Source of the DNA: Camellia lanceoleosa
Taxonomy: Eukaryota; Streptophyta; Magnoliopsida; Ericales; Theaceae
Direction: 5' to 3'
DNA: 64,000 bases
Assembly: GCA_025200525.1 (NCBI GenBank)
Contig: CM045761.1
Location: 135,410,223 to 135,474,222 of the forward strand
Under the pieces are notes generated by a model. It was not told the DNA's origin. It saw only the letters and a list, made by a program, of their open reading frames with translations, and ran no database searches. Position 1 is the stretch's first letter, and each line of letters opens with the position of its first letter. Position numbers and translations under genes: made by a program. Below, piece by piece: positions 44,546 to 56,064 of the stretch.

Positions 44546-47500
44546 ATGAAGATGTTATCATGGAATATTAGGGGGATGGGGAGGAAGGAGAAGAGAAGCA
44601 AAATTAAGAAGATTGTGAAGGAGAGAAAAGTAGATATTGCTATATTTCAAGAAACAAAGAAATCAGAGTTAGCTGAGGAAGTAGTCAGATCAGTGTGGTC
44701 AATGGGCAAAATGGAGTATATGGTGGTGGATGCTGAAGGCTCTGCGGGGGGTTTATTATGTATCTGGGATCCAGACATATTCCAAGTCAAGGATTGTTGC
44801 AGCAATAGGAGGTTTATATTATTATTAGGTACTCTATACAACCAATTTCATTGTGCAATTCTTAATATCTACGCGCCTAATGATGTGGGATCTAGAGGGA
44901 AGCTGTGAAGTTGTTTGTTGAGGCTGAAAGAGGAGTTTAGTAATCCATGGTGTTTAGGAGGGGATTTTAATGAGATTAGGCAGATTGGGGAAAGGAAAGG
45001 GTGTTCTAGGAGAGATAGAGGAATGAAAGAATTGAATGACTTTATTGATATGTGTGAGGTATCTGAATTACCATTACTTGGGAGGAGGTTCACTTGGTGT
45101 AATTCTTGTACTGGAGAGAAGTGGAGTAAGATAGATAGAATTCTTGTGGACCCAAAGTGGTTTGAGGTGTTTAATTTTAAGCTGTGGGGTCTTCCTAGAT
45201 TGGTCTCAGATCACTGTCCGCTTCTTTTGATAGAGGATGAGAGAGACTGGGGTCCAAAACCCTTTAGGGTATTAAATGCTTGGTTCTTACACAAAGATTT
45301 ACAGAGGTTCTGGGAGTCAAGTTGGAAAGAATCCAGGGTAGTAGGCTGGGCTGGTTTTATATTGTCTCAAAAATTGAAGATTTTGAAAGGTTGCCTTAGA
45401 AGTTGGAATGTGGAGGTTTTTGGTAATGTACACAATAAACTAAAGGCAGCAGAGGGTGAACTTCACAACTTTGATATCCTGGCTGAAGATAGAGAACTTG
45501 ATGATGATGAAAAAGGTAGGAGAAGTGAAGTCAGAGCTGAGATGTGGAGGTTGAGTAGGATGGTTGAATGGCTATGGCTGCAAAAGTCTAGACTTACCTG
45601 GGCAATGAAAGGGGATAAGAATACAAGGTACTTCCATGTAGTTGCAAAAGGCAGATCAGTTAGAAACGAGATAAATTCTGTATTAGATGGGGAGGTGGTG
45701 GTTGAAGATCCAGGTCAAGTGAAGAATAAGGTATTTGAACATTTTCAGAATCAGTACACAGAGCTTTGGTCTTCAAGACTGGTGTTGGGGGGGTGTTTCC
45801 CATTAGTGGTTGGTAGGGAGAGGTCTGGATGGTTAGAATCAGAGTTTTCAGAAGCTGAAATTAGAGCAGCAGTGATGGACTGTGATGGGAATAAGGCACC
45901 AGGACCGGATGGTTTCAATTTGATGTGTTATCAAAAATTTTGGAAAGTCATGAAGAGTGATGTGGTCAACTTTGTGAAAGAATTTCAAGTTAATGGCAAG
46001 TTGGTTAAAGGTATAAATAGTTCATTCATAACCCTTGTACCTAAGAAGGAGAATCCATTAGGGCTATCTGATTATCAACCTATAAGTTTGGTGAGTTCGA
46101 TATACAAGATCATAGCAAAATTGTTGGCAAATAGACTGAAATCTGTAATGCCTCATGTCATAAGCAAATCACAGTCCGCTTTTCTGAGTGGAAGAAATAT
46201 TTTAGATGGGGTGTTAATAGCCAATGAAGTCGTTGATGGATGGAAGAAAGCTAAAAAGAAGGGGCTACTTATTCAGTTAGACTTTGAGAAGGCATATGAT
46301 TCTGTTAATTGGGGTTTTTTATTCTCAATGTTATCTAACTTTGGGTTTGGAGATAAGTGGATTAAGTGGATGAAGGAGTGTATAACAACTGCAAAGCTCT
46401 CAGTGCTGGTTAATGGATCTCCTACAGAGGAGTTTAGCCCACAAAGAGGTCTTAGACAAGGGGATCCGTTGTCCCCTTTTTTGTTTAATCTTGCTGCTGA
46501 AGGTCTTCATTTGTTGTTGAGTCGTGCCTCCCAGTTAGATTTAATTAAAGGTGTTAAGGTAGGCCATGACGGTGTATTATTAACGCATCTTCAGTTTGCA
46601 GATGATTCATTATTGTTCTGTGAAGCCCAGGTGGAAGAAGTAAGGAAATTGAAAAGGGTGCTTAGGTGTTTTGAAATAATGTCGGGACTTAAAATCAACT
46701 TTCACAAGAGTGTTGTGTGTGGTGTGGGTGTGTCCAAGGAGTTGTTAGATAGCTTTGCTGCTGTGTTGAACTGTAAAACCAAGGCATTACCTCTTAAGTA
46801 TCTTGGGATGCCTCTAGGAGCTAATCCTAGGAAGAAAGCTACATGGAAACCAGTGGTGGATAAAGTCAAAAGCAAGCTGGCCAGTTGGAAGAGGAAGCTG
46901 TTATCTTTCGCGGGGAGGTTAACACTTGTCAAATCGGTAACTTCAACAATGCCAGTGTATTACTTATCTTTGTTTAAGATGCCTGAAGGGATAGCTAGAG
47001 AGTTGGAGAAGATTCAAGCTTCGTTCTTATGGGGTGGATCTGAACTGGAAAGGAAAATCCATATGGTCAAGTGGGTGGACTTGACAAAAACAGTGGAGAA
47101 TGGTGGTTTGGGTATAAGGAAAATTAGGGACGTCAACAATTGCTTATTAATTAAATGGTGGTGGAGGTTTGGCAGTGAAAAGGATGCTTTGTGGAAGAGA
47201 GTAATTTGTAGCAGATATAGGATGGAGGTTGATGGTTGGATTCCAAACCTAATCCCATCTAACAGTCACTCAGGTGTGTGGAAAGGGATTATTGATGCAA
47301 CTAATCAGTGTAGTAGCTTTAAGGAGTTTTACTTGAATAATTTTAAATTGAAAGTTGGGGATGGGAGGAGAATCAGATTTTGGTCTGACATTTGGTGTCA
47401 GATTATGTGCTTGAAGGATGAATTTCCAATCTTGTATAGGTTGATTGTGGACAAAAAGGAATCCTTAGGAAGTTTGGCAGATAAGAAAAGTAGGGTGGGA

Positions 47501-48247
47501 GGCTGGTCCTTCGAGTTTAGAAGGGGGTTATATGAGTGGGAGGAGAAAGAGTTGGCTAGGCTTCTTGAGTATCTAAGGGGAGCTCCAGCAGTGAGCTCTG
47601 GGAGTGTTGATAGGCCTACATGGTTAGCTTCGCCTGATGGGGTACTCACAGTGGCAGATCTGTATAGGTGGGGTGTGGATGGTGTGGGTGCTACTATGAG
47701 TATTACTAAATTAATTTGGCTTAACTATATTCCTCCTAAAGTGCAAGTTTTTGGCTGGTTTGCCTGGAAGAAGAGACTTAAGTCCAAGGAGTTTCTGCAA
47801 AAAGTGGGGGTGATTAACTCTAGTGATTCCATTGCTTGTGTGTTTTGTGGCAGTGGTACTGAATCAGTGAATCATGTACTAATTTGGTGTCCTTTTGTGT
47901 GGAGGGTATGGGCTGAAATGCTTGTTTGGTGGGATGTAAAAGCTGCTATTCCAGGTTCTGTGGAGTGTCTACTGCTGTGGTGGGCAGGGGAGAAGGTTAA
48001 AAAGAAAGAAAGGAAGATCTGGAGGGTGATCCCATTGGCTGTGATGTGGTCTGTTTGGAAGTGCAGAAACGAGTGTGTATTTAGAACAATTAATCCAAAT
48101 CTAGAGGATCTTTGCGATTTAATTAAATATAGGATTGCATTTTGGTTAAAGCCAGCTTTCAGCGATTTTAATTTTTCAGTGCAAGATTTCGTGTTTAATC
48201 TGAGGCAAGTTAGGAAGTGTTTGGGTGGGACTGATATATCTACGTAG
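44546..48247 (+). pseudogene. LINE ORF2: endonuclease, reverse transcriptase, zf-RVT; one stop
   Basis: Would nick target DNA and reverse-transcribe LINE RNA at the nick. Frame from ATG 44546 to TAG 48245, 1233 residues. An APE-type endonuclease lies at about 1-230 (LSWNIRGMG, IFQETKK, LGGDFNEI, SDHCPLLL). RT lies at about 440-720 (KAPGPDGFNL, QLDFEKAYDSVNW, QRGLRQGDPLSPFLFN, QFADDSLLFC with the catalytic DD). A zf-RVT domain lies at about 1058-1140 (CVFCGSGTESVNHVLIWCPF). No RNase H domain is seen. The only defect is TGA at 44906-44908 (codon 121), in the endonuclease; the frame is the same on both sides and one transition from Trp would remove it. Otherwise length and catalytic residues are complete. 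Confidence 0.92.
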
Positions 48248-48898
48248 AGCTGGTTGGTGTACTGGGTGGGTTGGTTGGTGTAGTGCTCTGGTGAATGCTT
48301 TGTTCTGGTGAATGTTTTTTTTTTGGGAAGGCTGTGCTACTGTTATACTACTGATATATGTTGTTATGCTTTACTATGCTATTTTTGGGTTATTACTCAG
48401 ATTGTGTGTTGTTAGGAATTGTGGTGGATTGGCTGTATGAGGCAGGTATGTTCTGTTGGGATTTGGTGGATTGGCTGTATGAGGCAGGTATGATCTGCTG
48501 TTATGTTCTGCTGTTTGGGAAGGCTTTCTATGGTCTGCTGTATGGGAAGGTTGTGCTGTCTATGGTCCGTTGTAAAGGAAGGTTCTTTGCTGGTATGGTG
48601 GTAGTTGCTGTAGTCTGTTGGATCCAAGGGAGTTGTGGCTGGGTTCCTAGTGTCATCATTCAGCTTTGCATCTACAGTAGATTCAGGGGAGTTCTAGTTT
48701 GGTTTATTTTCTATGCAGTTTGGTTGTTAGCAGTGGGTGTTTTTGTCTGTTTTCTGTTGTTTTGTTGGTTGGTTTCTCACCAACTGGCGCTTGGAGCTTT
48801 TGTTAGCTCCAAGCTCCTCTTTATTGATGTTTTGTATCTTCTTTGGCTACTTTCATCAATAAAGATTTTCTTTGCCGATCAAAAAAAAATATATATAT
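48248..48898 (+). other. LINE 3' untranslated region and tail
   Basis: Contains a ~55-base direct repeat (GGTGGATTGGCTGTATGAGG near 48421 and 48467) and ends AAAAAAAAATATATATAT before the TSD. It has an open frame of 192 codons with Trp/Cys-rich content and no domain, taken as chance. Confidence 0.8.
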
Positions 48899-48917
48899 AT
48901 ATCATATCAAAGTATAA
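48899..48917. repeat. 19-bp target-site duplication of the young LINE (right)
   Basis: Exact copy of 42421-42439. Confidence 0.95.
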
Positions 48918-50624
48918 ATCATTCTCCATAGTTTGAATAATACTTGCATACTTCATATGTCATTTTAAAAAAATCAATCAAGATAAGAATGTCATAGTAT
49001 TATAAAAATTATATAAGAGAATAGTTTTAATCCATTTTATTTATAAAAAAATGATAAAAAATTATTTGAATTGTACTTGAAAAAATATAACAAATGATAG
49101 CTTTAATCATTATATACCCAAAAAAAAATTATATCGGTTACTCAACGAAAAAATGGTCAAATACAAATAGAGTCATGAACATTGAATTAAATCATATAGG
49201 CTCTAAATTGATAGTATAATCTAGCAAATCAACTAATAATAACATAGAGATATTGACAAATATGTAGTACTTCCCTATCATTTTTGTATTATATTCATTA
49301 ATTTCATATATTATATGAAAGTTTTATTCATCTCGATCCTTCAATAAAATAAGGATCAAGAAAACAAATTTGATAAGAAATTGATTCTAAACTTAATTAT
49401 TGAAAAAACAAAAATTTCAAAGAGATAATTTAGAAATGGGATTGAAGAAATACTATAACGAATGACAGTCTTATAAAAAAATAAAGCATAACAATGATCT
49501 AATGCAAATTATTTTTAATAACTAATAGAAAGAATCTCAAATTATTACCTTTTATAAATATAGTGAAGAAAATTAATTTTGTGAGATTTTTGTGCTACCT
49601 TCTCCTATGTAGCCTTTATTATTTCATTATTAATATTATTCTCATTCAGAGCGATAATTTTTTTTTATTTTTTATTTTTTATAATCTTTATCATTTGGTA
49701 GATAATAACGAATAATAAAAATTATCAAGAGAAGGTTAAGAATTTAATAAGAGATAAGAAGTTATAGATAAAAGCATTTTATAAGATAAAAAATTTAAAA
49801 TAAAAAAAGATAATATGTGATAGGAGAAAAAAAAAAGAGTAAATCAAAATAAAGATTTAGATATATATGTTTTTGATAGATATATAGATTAACAAATCAT
49901 ATCTTTATCTAAATTTTATTATTTTAATTTTTTGAAAATCAATTATTTAATCTTTATCTTTATTTGTAGGCTACGAAATTAATCTTTATAAATTATTTAT
50001 CAATTTTTATATGTTTATTTATCTATAAGTCATGAAATTATTTTTTTTAAAATTTTTACCCATATCTATAGGTCATGAAATAAATTTTCATAAATTATTT
50101 ATGAATTTTTATATGTTTATCTATAATGAAATTAATTAAAGTACGAAATGATGGGAAAAAAAAGAGAGAGTAATTTTGTTTTTTCTTAAAAAAAAAATCA
50201 ATTATTTAATCTTTATCTTTATTTGTAGGCCATGAAATTAATTTTTATAAGTTATTTATCAACTTTCATTTGTTTATTTATGGGAAGAAATTTTAAATTA
50301 TCTATAAATTATGAAATTAATTTTTTTAAATTAATTGTTTATTTTTTATCTTTATCTGTAGATTATAAAATTAATTTTCAGTTTTTATATGTTTATCTAT
50401 ATGGAGGAATTTTGAAATTCAAATCTTTATCCATAAGTAATGAAATTAATTTTAATTTTAATTAATCAAACAAATAAAAAATGAAGAAAAATAGAAAACA
50501 TGATAGACAATCAAAGAAGATTGCCATGTAGGAAAGAGAGTGTTTTAAAATTATGAGAATTTAAGAATAAATATTTAGAAGTTTTTAACAAAACAACTAC
50601 ATTTGGTTATATATATAGTATAGA
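48918..50624. other. Helitron-like element body, AT-rich
   Basis: No ORF. Internal repeats: ATTATTTAATCTTTATCTTT occurs near 49941 and 50201, each followed by variants of AAATTAATTTTTATAARTTA, giving a ~260-base imperfect duplication. Confidence 0.5.
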
Positions 50625-50631
50625 TAGATAG

Positions 50632-51308
50632 ATAGATGGGGATAACGGACCCTTGTCTCAGTCCTCTCCTGTTAGTGATCCCTCTTAACACCTCACCATT
50701 CCAGAGAACATAGGATTATCGTTAGTTACACAACTCAAGATCAAATTCACCTAGTCCTCATTAATGCCAAATAAGAGTTTCATGAACAAAATTCCAGGGC
50801 AATCTATCATAAGCTTGTTCCAAGTCAATCTTAAAAATCATTCCCCTTGTTTTCCCTTTTCTATGCTTCAAGGTATCAATGATTTCTTGAGTTATGATGA
50901 TGTTATCAGTTGTATATCTCTCAGTAATGAAACTACTCTAATTGGGGTTAAATAATGTTATCCAATAGAGGTCTTATTCCATTAACAATCAATTTGAAAA
51001 TGATCTTATAAGTAACATTACAAAGGCTAATAGGTCTAAATTGCCTAATACTATTGGGGTTATCCACTTTGGGTATAAGAACAATAAAAGTTTCATTCAC
51101 CTCTTTAGGGATTTGTTTTTTTGTTGAAACAATCTCTCACAAATTCACAAACAAATTTGCTAACAATGTTCCAATACTTGTGATAAAAATAGCTTGTATC
51201 CCATCCTTACTAGGGGCTTTGTAGGCTCCAATATCTTTAGTAACTTTCCAAATTTCAAAATTGGTTAAGGGTTTTAGCATACCATCATTATCCTCGGTGA
51301 ATTTGTTT
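50632..51308 (-). pseudogene. LINE ORF2 segment: RT fingers/palm region
   Basis: Minus strand reads APSKDGIQAIF, EVNETFIVLIPKVDNPNSIR and QFRPISLCNVTYKIIFKLI, conserved in plant LINE RT, followed by stop-rich remains of the active-site region and GLRQGSVIP near 50660. Degenerate. Confidence 0.78.
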
Positions 51309-51317
51309 GTGGCAATA

Positions 51318-51514
51318 GGGCTGTGATTGAGGCCTCGAAAATGAGGCTCGAAATTGCCTCGAATGCAATTTTTTTTTTTTTTTATTTTCCTGGGCTAATA
51401 CATTGCAAAAAATAATAATAATAATAACAAGCAAAGCATCAACCCAGCAAAAAAAAAAAAAAAAAAAAAAAAAGAAAATTTGAACCAAAGAATTTGAGGT
51501 CTCAATCATTTTTG
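51318..51514. mobile_element. Small insertion with 9-bp TSD (197 bases)
   Basis: Flanked by GTGGCAATA on both sides (51309-51317 and 51515-51523). Near its ends are the inverted phrases GATTGAGGCCTC and GAGGTCTCAATC. Inside are T and A tracts and an AAT microsatellite (51411-51427). A 9-base TSD suggests a Mutator-like MITE; a short retroposon cannot be excluded. Confidence 0.6.
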
Positions 51515-51523
51515 GTGGCAATA

Positions 51524-51870
51524 TTGTTCCAGTTATTCAAATAATTAATATCCTCCCTCCTAAAAAGCTCCTTAAAATAATTAACAATGATTCCTTTAAC
51601 CCTATCAGTATCAGAAATCCAATTACCCTTATCATTCTTTAAGGACATTGATCTTAAGTTTCCTTTTTTTAGTGGTGGTAGATATGTGAAAGAATCTAAT
51701 ATTTTTATCACTCAAAATAATATACTTATTTCTAAATTTCTGAAACCAATGAACCTCTTCCTCAAATAAGATATTGCTGTATTGATTAACCAATGAACCT
51801 CTTCGAAAGGCCAGTTTTTTATTAATAAACAAAAGCACTTTAAAATATGGTGTCCACCACGAAATGAGAC
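51524..51870 (-). pseudogene. LINE ORF2 5'-most remaining segment
   Basis: Minus strand reads SWWTPYFKVLLFINKKLAFR, YSNILFEEEVHWFQKFRNKY and, after a frameshift near 51650, NDKGNWISDTDRVKGIIVNY, the linker between endonuclease and RT in plant LINEs. The endonuclease itself is missing, so this LINE is 5' truncated here. Confidence 0.75.
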
Positions 51871-52062
51871 CCACAACGACGACACAAGGGTGACGAGTCG
51901 ACGACTATTGGGTATGTTGCAGACTTGCAGTGGCTGTGTTGAAGAGCATAGGATAAAGATAAGAAAGCATTATGTATGTCAAACAGTGAATAGTTCGAAC
52001 AACAATGACTTGCACCATTACATTGCCGAAGTGGTAGTTATATAATATCATAAACGAGAAAA
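51871..52062. other. Non-coding spacer
   Basis: Short spacer of moderate GC (CGACGACACAAGGGTGACGA); nothing recognised. Confidence 0.35.
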
Positions 52063-52069
52063 ACAGGCT

Positions 52070-52566
52070 CCGTGTGGTAGAGTTTTAAAATTATGATTTC
52101 AGTTTAAAATTATATTTTGAGTTTGAAAGTTTTAAAATTATAATTTAAGTGTAAAAAATTTATTTAATTATGAGTTTTGAAAAGAGTTTTGAATTGAGTT
52201 TAGAATAATTGATGTGACATATGATATTTGATTCAAAAACTTATAACTTATAACGAAACATACAATCGAAAATTCTATTTAAAACTCACAAAAAATTAAA
52301 AAATTAAAAAATATACAACCCAACTTAATATATTTTTTATTTAATATATAAAAAATAACAGGTGCCAATTGTCAAAAAAAAAAAATTACACTATTCCGGT
52401 CTATCGGCTGGACGTCCTGGAGGACGACCGGGTAGGCCAAATTTTAAAATTCAAATCCCACTAAAATGAGTTTTCAAAAGTAGTGTGAAATTAATTTTTA
52501 AAAGTTATAACCAAACATTATACTTAAATATGGGTGTAAAGTCGTAATTTGAACTCTACACCAAAC
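52070..52566. mobile_element. Non-autonomous TIR element with CCGG-rich core (497 bases)
   Basis: Flanked by ACAGGCT (52063-52069 and 52567-52573). Left GTGTGGTAGAGTTTTAAAAT and right (reverse complement) GTTTGGTGTAGAGTTCAAAT are imperfect TIRs. In the middle is a GC-rich block (52398-52436: CCGGTCTATCGGCTGGACGT then GGAGGACGACCGGG). The same body type recurs at 61885-62345. Confidence 0.65.
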
Positions 52567-52620
52567 ACAGGCTTTCCAATATTTTCCCCGTCTTATTATC
52601 ATTTCTTTCTATTTTTCAAT

Positions 52621-54425
52621 TAAAAACTTAGATAAATTACAATGATAATCCTTAATGTTTAACACCATTTTCATTTAAATCTCTAAAATTTTAATTTTGT
52701 CAATTAAGTATTTAAAATATTAAATTCAAACCGATTTAGTTCTAAAGACAATATGAAAATAGAACATAAACCTAAAAGTTATATAAAATTATGATCAAGC
52801 TCAGATTTTAGTTTATTGTTAACTTAATTATATTCTACATGTGTGTTTTTATAATTGGTATATTTCTCACACACTGATTATTATTTCTAATTGTTTATAT
52901 AGGTCTTTTTCTATTACTATTATACTATTATTTATTTCTTTTAATATGCAATTATCCATTTTATCTAACTTTTTAATTATTTCTAATATTATTTTATACT
53001 TCATTTTATTATTTTTTTTCTTATCCATCGTTATTTATAATTTGTCTAGACTATAATTACTTATATCTATTTTTTTATTTTTCTGGCAGTATTAATTCAA
53101 AAGATTCTCTTAGAAAGTTTCGCATAAAGGATAAAAATAATTATCCGTATTGTTTTCTCTAAGAGCTAACTACTTACATTTATATAATAATAGATGTTGA
53201 AATTCATGCATAATTTCTAATTGATTTTTATTAAGTTCTTTTAATAACCTTATTATATTATTATTTTGTTCAGTAATTATTTGTAGTGGAGTACAATTAT
53301 TTAAAAGGATATTTAATTATAAGTCTTAATTTATGAACTTATACTCTATTAAGTCATAACTAATATTTTTTAGACTTTTAAGTCCCATTAAATTTTTAAT
53401 AGTCGGAATTGCCTTTCAAACAATGATTGTTTAACATTTATGATTATCTATAAAAAAAACAGATGATTTGACATTTATTTTGATTTTCAAAACTTTAAAA
53501 TATCAACTTTCAAATTGAAAAAACTTATAATAAAAAAAAACTAATTTTTTTTTAAAAAATTGAATTATTTTTTCGTGCAAAATTTAAAATTTTGTATCTA
53601 TACATGATGATAGAACATTAATGTGCAAAATTGAAATGAAAAAAAAAATAAAAGTAAAAAAATTGATAATATTCTCAATTTTAAAATTGGAAAAAACTGT
53701 TAATGTTCTCGGTTTTATTAAATAGTTGAATCAAACCAATAAGTAGAAGGGTCAAAATGTTTAATCTCATGTTTTTTTTTTATCAGTTAGTGAAACAATT
53801 ATCTGAAATATTATTATGCAAAATTGATAATTTTTTTATTTTTAAAAATTAATAAAAATTGATTATATTCTCAACTTTACTAAATAAGACTTATTGGTTT
53901 AAAAAATCTTAAATAGGATTTAAACTACCATAACATTTGTAAATAGGACTTTTAAATTATTAACTCTTATTTAAATTATCTTATTTGACTTCTTCAATGT
54001 GTCTAATGCTCATATATTAATATTGACAAAACTGAAAAACCAAACGTTGATATCAATTTTAAAACAAATGCACAAGACAATTAAGTTAATAATAAATTAA
54101 AATTTGGATCTTATAGTAATTTTATATAACCTTTGGGCTTATATTTTACTTTTACATTATCTTCAAGACTAATTGATTCGAATTTAATACTTTAAGGACT
54201 TAAGTCTCGTTTGTCAACTATATATTTTAGTCAAAAAGTCACTATAAATTGTTACATCACCCTTTCTACTTTTCTATATATCTTTTCGTAAAAAAATAAA
54301 AGATTATTAGAATAACATGTTCCCAAATGAGGCTTAATTGAAAAAATTAAAATTTTAAAAACTTAAATGAAAAAAGTATTTAAACTTTAGAGACTATAGT
54401 TGTAATTTTTCCTAAAAAGTTTTTA
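52621..54425. mobile_element. Long AT-rich inverted-repeat element (1.8 kb)
   Basis: The first ~80 bases (AAACTTAGATAAATTACAAT, TTCATTTAAATCTCTAAAAT) and the reverse complement of the last ~80 (ACTTTTTAGGAAAAATTACA, TTCATTTAAGTTTTTAAAAT) match. The interior is non-coding and holds a nested MITE at 54204-54333. Superfamily unknown. Confidence 0.5.
54204..54333. mobile_element. Tourist-like MITE (130 bases), family B
   Basis: GTCTCGTTTGTCAAC and the reverse complement of the right end GCCTCATTTGGGAAC are TIRs; TTAA flanks both sides, compatible with a TTA/TAA TSD. The interior has TTTTAGTCAAAAAGTCAC and TTTTCGTAAAAAAATAAAA, as in the copies near 61.7 kb. Confidence 0.6.
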
Positions 54426-55057
54426 GATGGGCTTTTTATTTTTTATTTTTTATAATAAACTATAAGATAAAACTCTTAAAAAAATTTAAAACGAGGGTGA
54501 AGTCAAATTAATTGTTTACTATTTGTGTGAAAACGACTAAGGTCAAGTTTGGTTACTATAAAATAATTTATTTTTTTATCTTTTTTTCATCACATTATTT
54601 TTTTATTTTTTTACATATTTTTTATAAAAAAATAAAAAATACACTTATTTAGGTCATCTCAAATAATTCTTAAATAATTGTTTTACCTTGGAAATGAATT
54701 ATATATTCATGAATAAAAATAGACCTATTATTATTATTTTATATAGTTGTGGTCCGGATGATGATGAAGATGACTCAATGCATACATATAGAGAAGAGAA
54801 TAGAAAAGAGAAGCGTAGGAGGGAAGAGAACATGACGGCCGACTTGTGCAGCACGTGTATGGCCGCTGCAGCCGGCGGCGGGGTCAGGTGACAGCGAAAG
54901 GCTCCCTTCGATGTTTTTCATTTTGTTTGTGGGAATCACATGATCAATACGTCCCAGGCTACCAACCTAGGTACCGGTAGCAGGGTACAATTTGTCAAAA
55001 GTTCTTTTAATTAATTTTTTACTTTTTTTTTCGGAAAAACATACCTAAAAAAATATA
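54426..55057. other. Intergenic DNA with a small GC-rich island
   Basis: 54820-54910 is GC-rich (ATGACGGCCGACTTGTGCAG, GCCGCTGCAGCCGGCGGCGG) in a very AT-rich setting. A 67-codon frame crosses it without a recognisable domain. Could be the relic of a gene 5' end; nothing more can be said. Confidence 0.35.
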
Positions 55058-55400
55058 GGATAAATTATAAATATAACCTTAAAATTTATTTAAAATATAA
55101 ATTATCTTTTATAGTTTGAAAAATTATAAATATTTCCTTATAAGAATTTTTTATTTAACAGAATTAATTAAAAAAAATAAAATTCATAATTACTCTCCTA
55201 TAAATAATAGAATTACTTAAATTATTAATTAAAACATGTTTGTAACATTATTAAAAACTGTTAATTGACTTGATAATTTATTAATAAAAATGGCGATTTG
55301 ATATGAAATTAGAAATCTCAGGGGTGGAATGTAGTTTTCAAAACAATAAGGGGTGATTTATATTTTAATCAAATCTCAGGGATATTTTTGTAATTTATCC
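55058..55400. mobile_element. MITE, family C copy 1 (343 bases)
   Basis: GGATAAATTATAAATATAAC and the reverse complement of the right end GGATAAATTACAAAAATATC form TIRs. The body is shared with 55530-55874. Confidence 0.7.
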
Positions 55401-55529
55401 AAAAATAAATAAAGAGAAAATTGACAAATTAAAGAAAAAAAGTTCCACATTTTTATAGTAATTTTTAAATTTTTAAGTTATTTTTCCAAAATAGTTGTTA
55501 TAATATGAACAATTTAGATTCTACTAATA

Positions 55530-55874
55530 CGATAAATTACAAATATATTTCTTTAAGTTTGCTTAAAATACGAATTATTTCATATGATTTAGAAAATTAC
55601 AAGTATTTATTAGTCAGAATTTTTTATTTAACATAATTAATTAAAAAAATAAAATTCCTAACTACTTTTCTATACAATAATAAAATTATCTGAATTATTA
55701 AGTAAAATAAATCTCCGATAACATTAAAAACTATTAATTGATTTGATGATTTATTAATAAAAAATGTTATCTATTATGAAATTAGAACTTCAAGGTGTGG
55801 GATGTATTTTTCAAAACTACAAAGAACAATTTATATTTTAAATAAATCTTTGGAGGTATATTTGTAATTTATCT
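55530..55874. mobile_element. MITE, family C copy 2 (345 bases)
   Basis: CGATAAATTACAAATATATT and AGATAAATTACAAATATACC (right end, reverse complement) are the TIRs. The interior parallels copy 1 in the same orientation (GAATTTTTTATTTAACAKAA, GATTTATTAATAAAAAWKG). The two copies have diverged considerably. Confidence 0.7.
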
Positions 55875-56064
55875 TAATATATATTATAAATTATATATAA
55901 TAAATATGAAACCATTTGATTTAAATTATATTACAATATAATATATTCTATTGTTCCGTACTATTTGTAATTTATCTTAATATATATTATAAATTATATA
56001 TAATAAATATGAAACCATTTGATTTAAATTATATTATAATATAATATATTTTATTATTCCGTAC
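55859..56064 (+). repeat. 103-bp tandem duplication
   Basis: Two units start at 55859 and 55962 (TATTTGTAATTTATCTTAAT to TTCCGTAC). They differ at only about three positions, so the duplication is recent. The first unit begins inside the end of MITE C copy 2. Confidence 0.93.

Larger units (their letters stand above)
42440..48898 (+). mobile_element. Full-length plant L1-type LINE (6.46 kb)
   Basis: Bounded by a perfect 19-base TSD; has a 60-base 5' leader, ORF1, ORF2, a 650-base 3' untranslated region and a short A/TA tail. Length and two-ORF layout are those of a complete plant L1. The only break I see is one stop codon in ORF2. The intact TSD and open frames indicate recent insertion, into the Helitron-like element. 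Confidence 0.93.
41903..50624 (-). mobile_element. Helitron-like element, non-autonomous, carrying a LINE
   Basis: On the minus strand the 3' end reads CGTGCATCGCACGGGTTACC then GCTAG followed by host T: a short hairpin (CGTGC/GCACG) about ten bases before CTAG, the Helitron 3' signature. The 5' side reads TCTATACTATATATATAACC after host A, within a TCTA repeat, so that end is uncertain by 4-12 bases. There are no TIRs or TSD, and the flanks are contiguous LINE sequence. No Rep/helicase. Without the LINE inside, it is about 2.2 kb. Confidence 0.6.
26533..51870 (-). mobile_element. Decayed plant L1-type LINE, split by at least four insertions
   Basis: Minus-strand LINE ORF2 pieces appear in order at 51870-51524, 51308-50632, 41902-41567, 29488-28166 and 27114-26585, ending in an A-rich tail (plus strand T-rich, 26533-26555). 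Summed, about 3.2 kb of LINE remain. It is 5' truncated (no endonuclease domain seen). The interruptions are a 9-bp-TSD element, a Helitron-like element, a CACTA element and an LTR-like insert, so this LINE is the oldest layer here. Confidence 0.85.

Noticed and set aside
43590..47649. Several 60-80 codon minus-strand frames in the young LINE
   Set aside because: Antisense shadows of ORF1 and ORF2.
48358..48936. 192-codon open frame after LINE ORF2
   Set aside because: It lies in the LINE 3' untranslated region and crosses the tail and TSD; Trp/Cys-rich translation from GT-rich repeats, with no domain.
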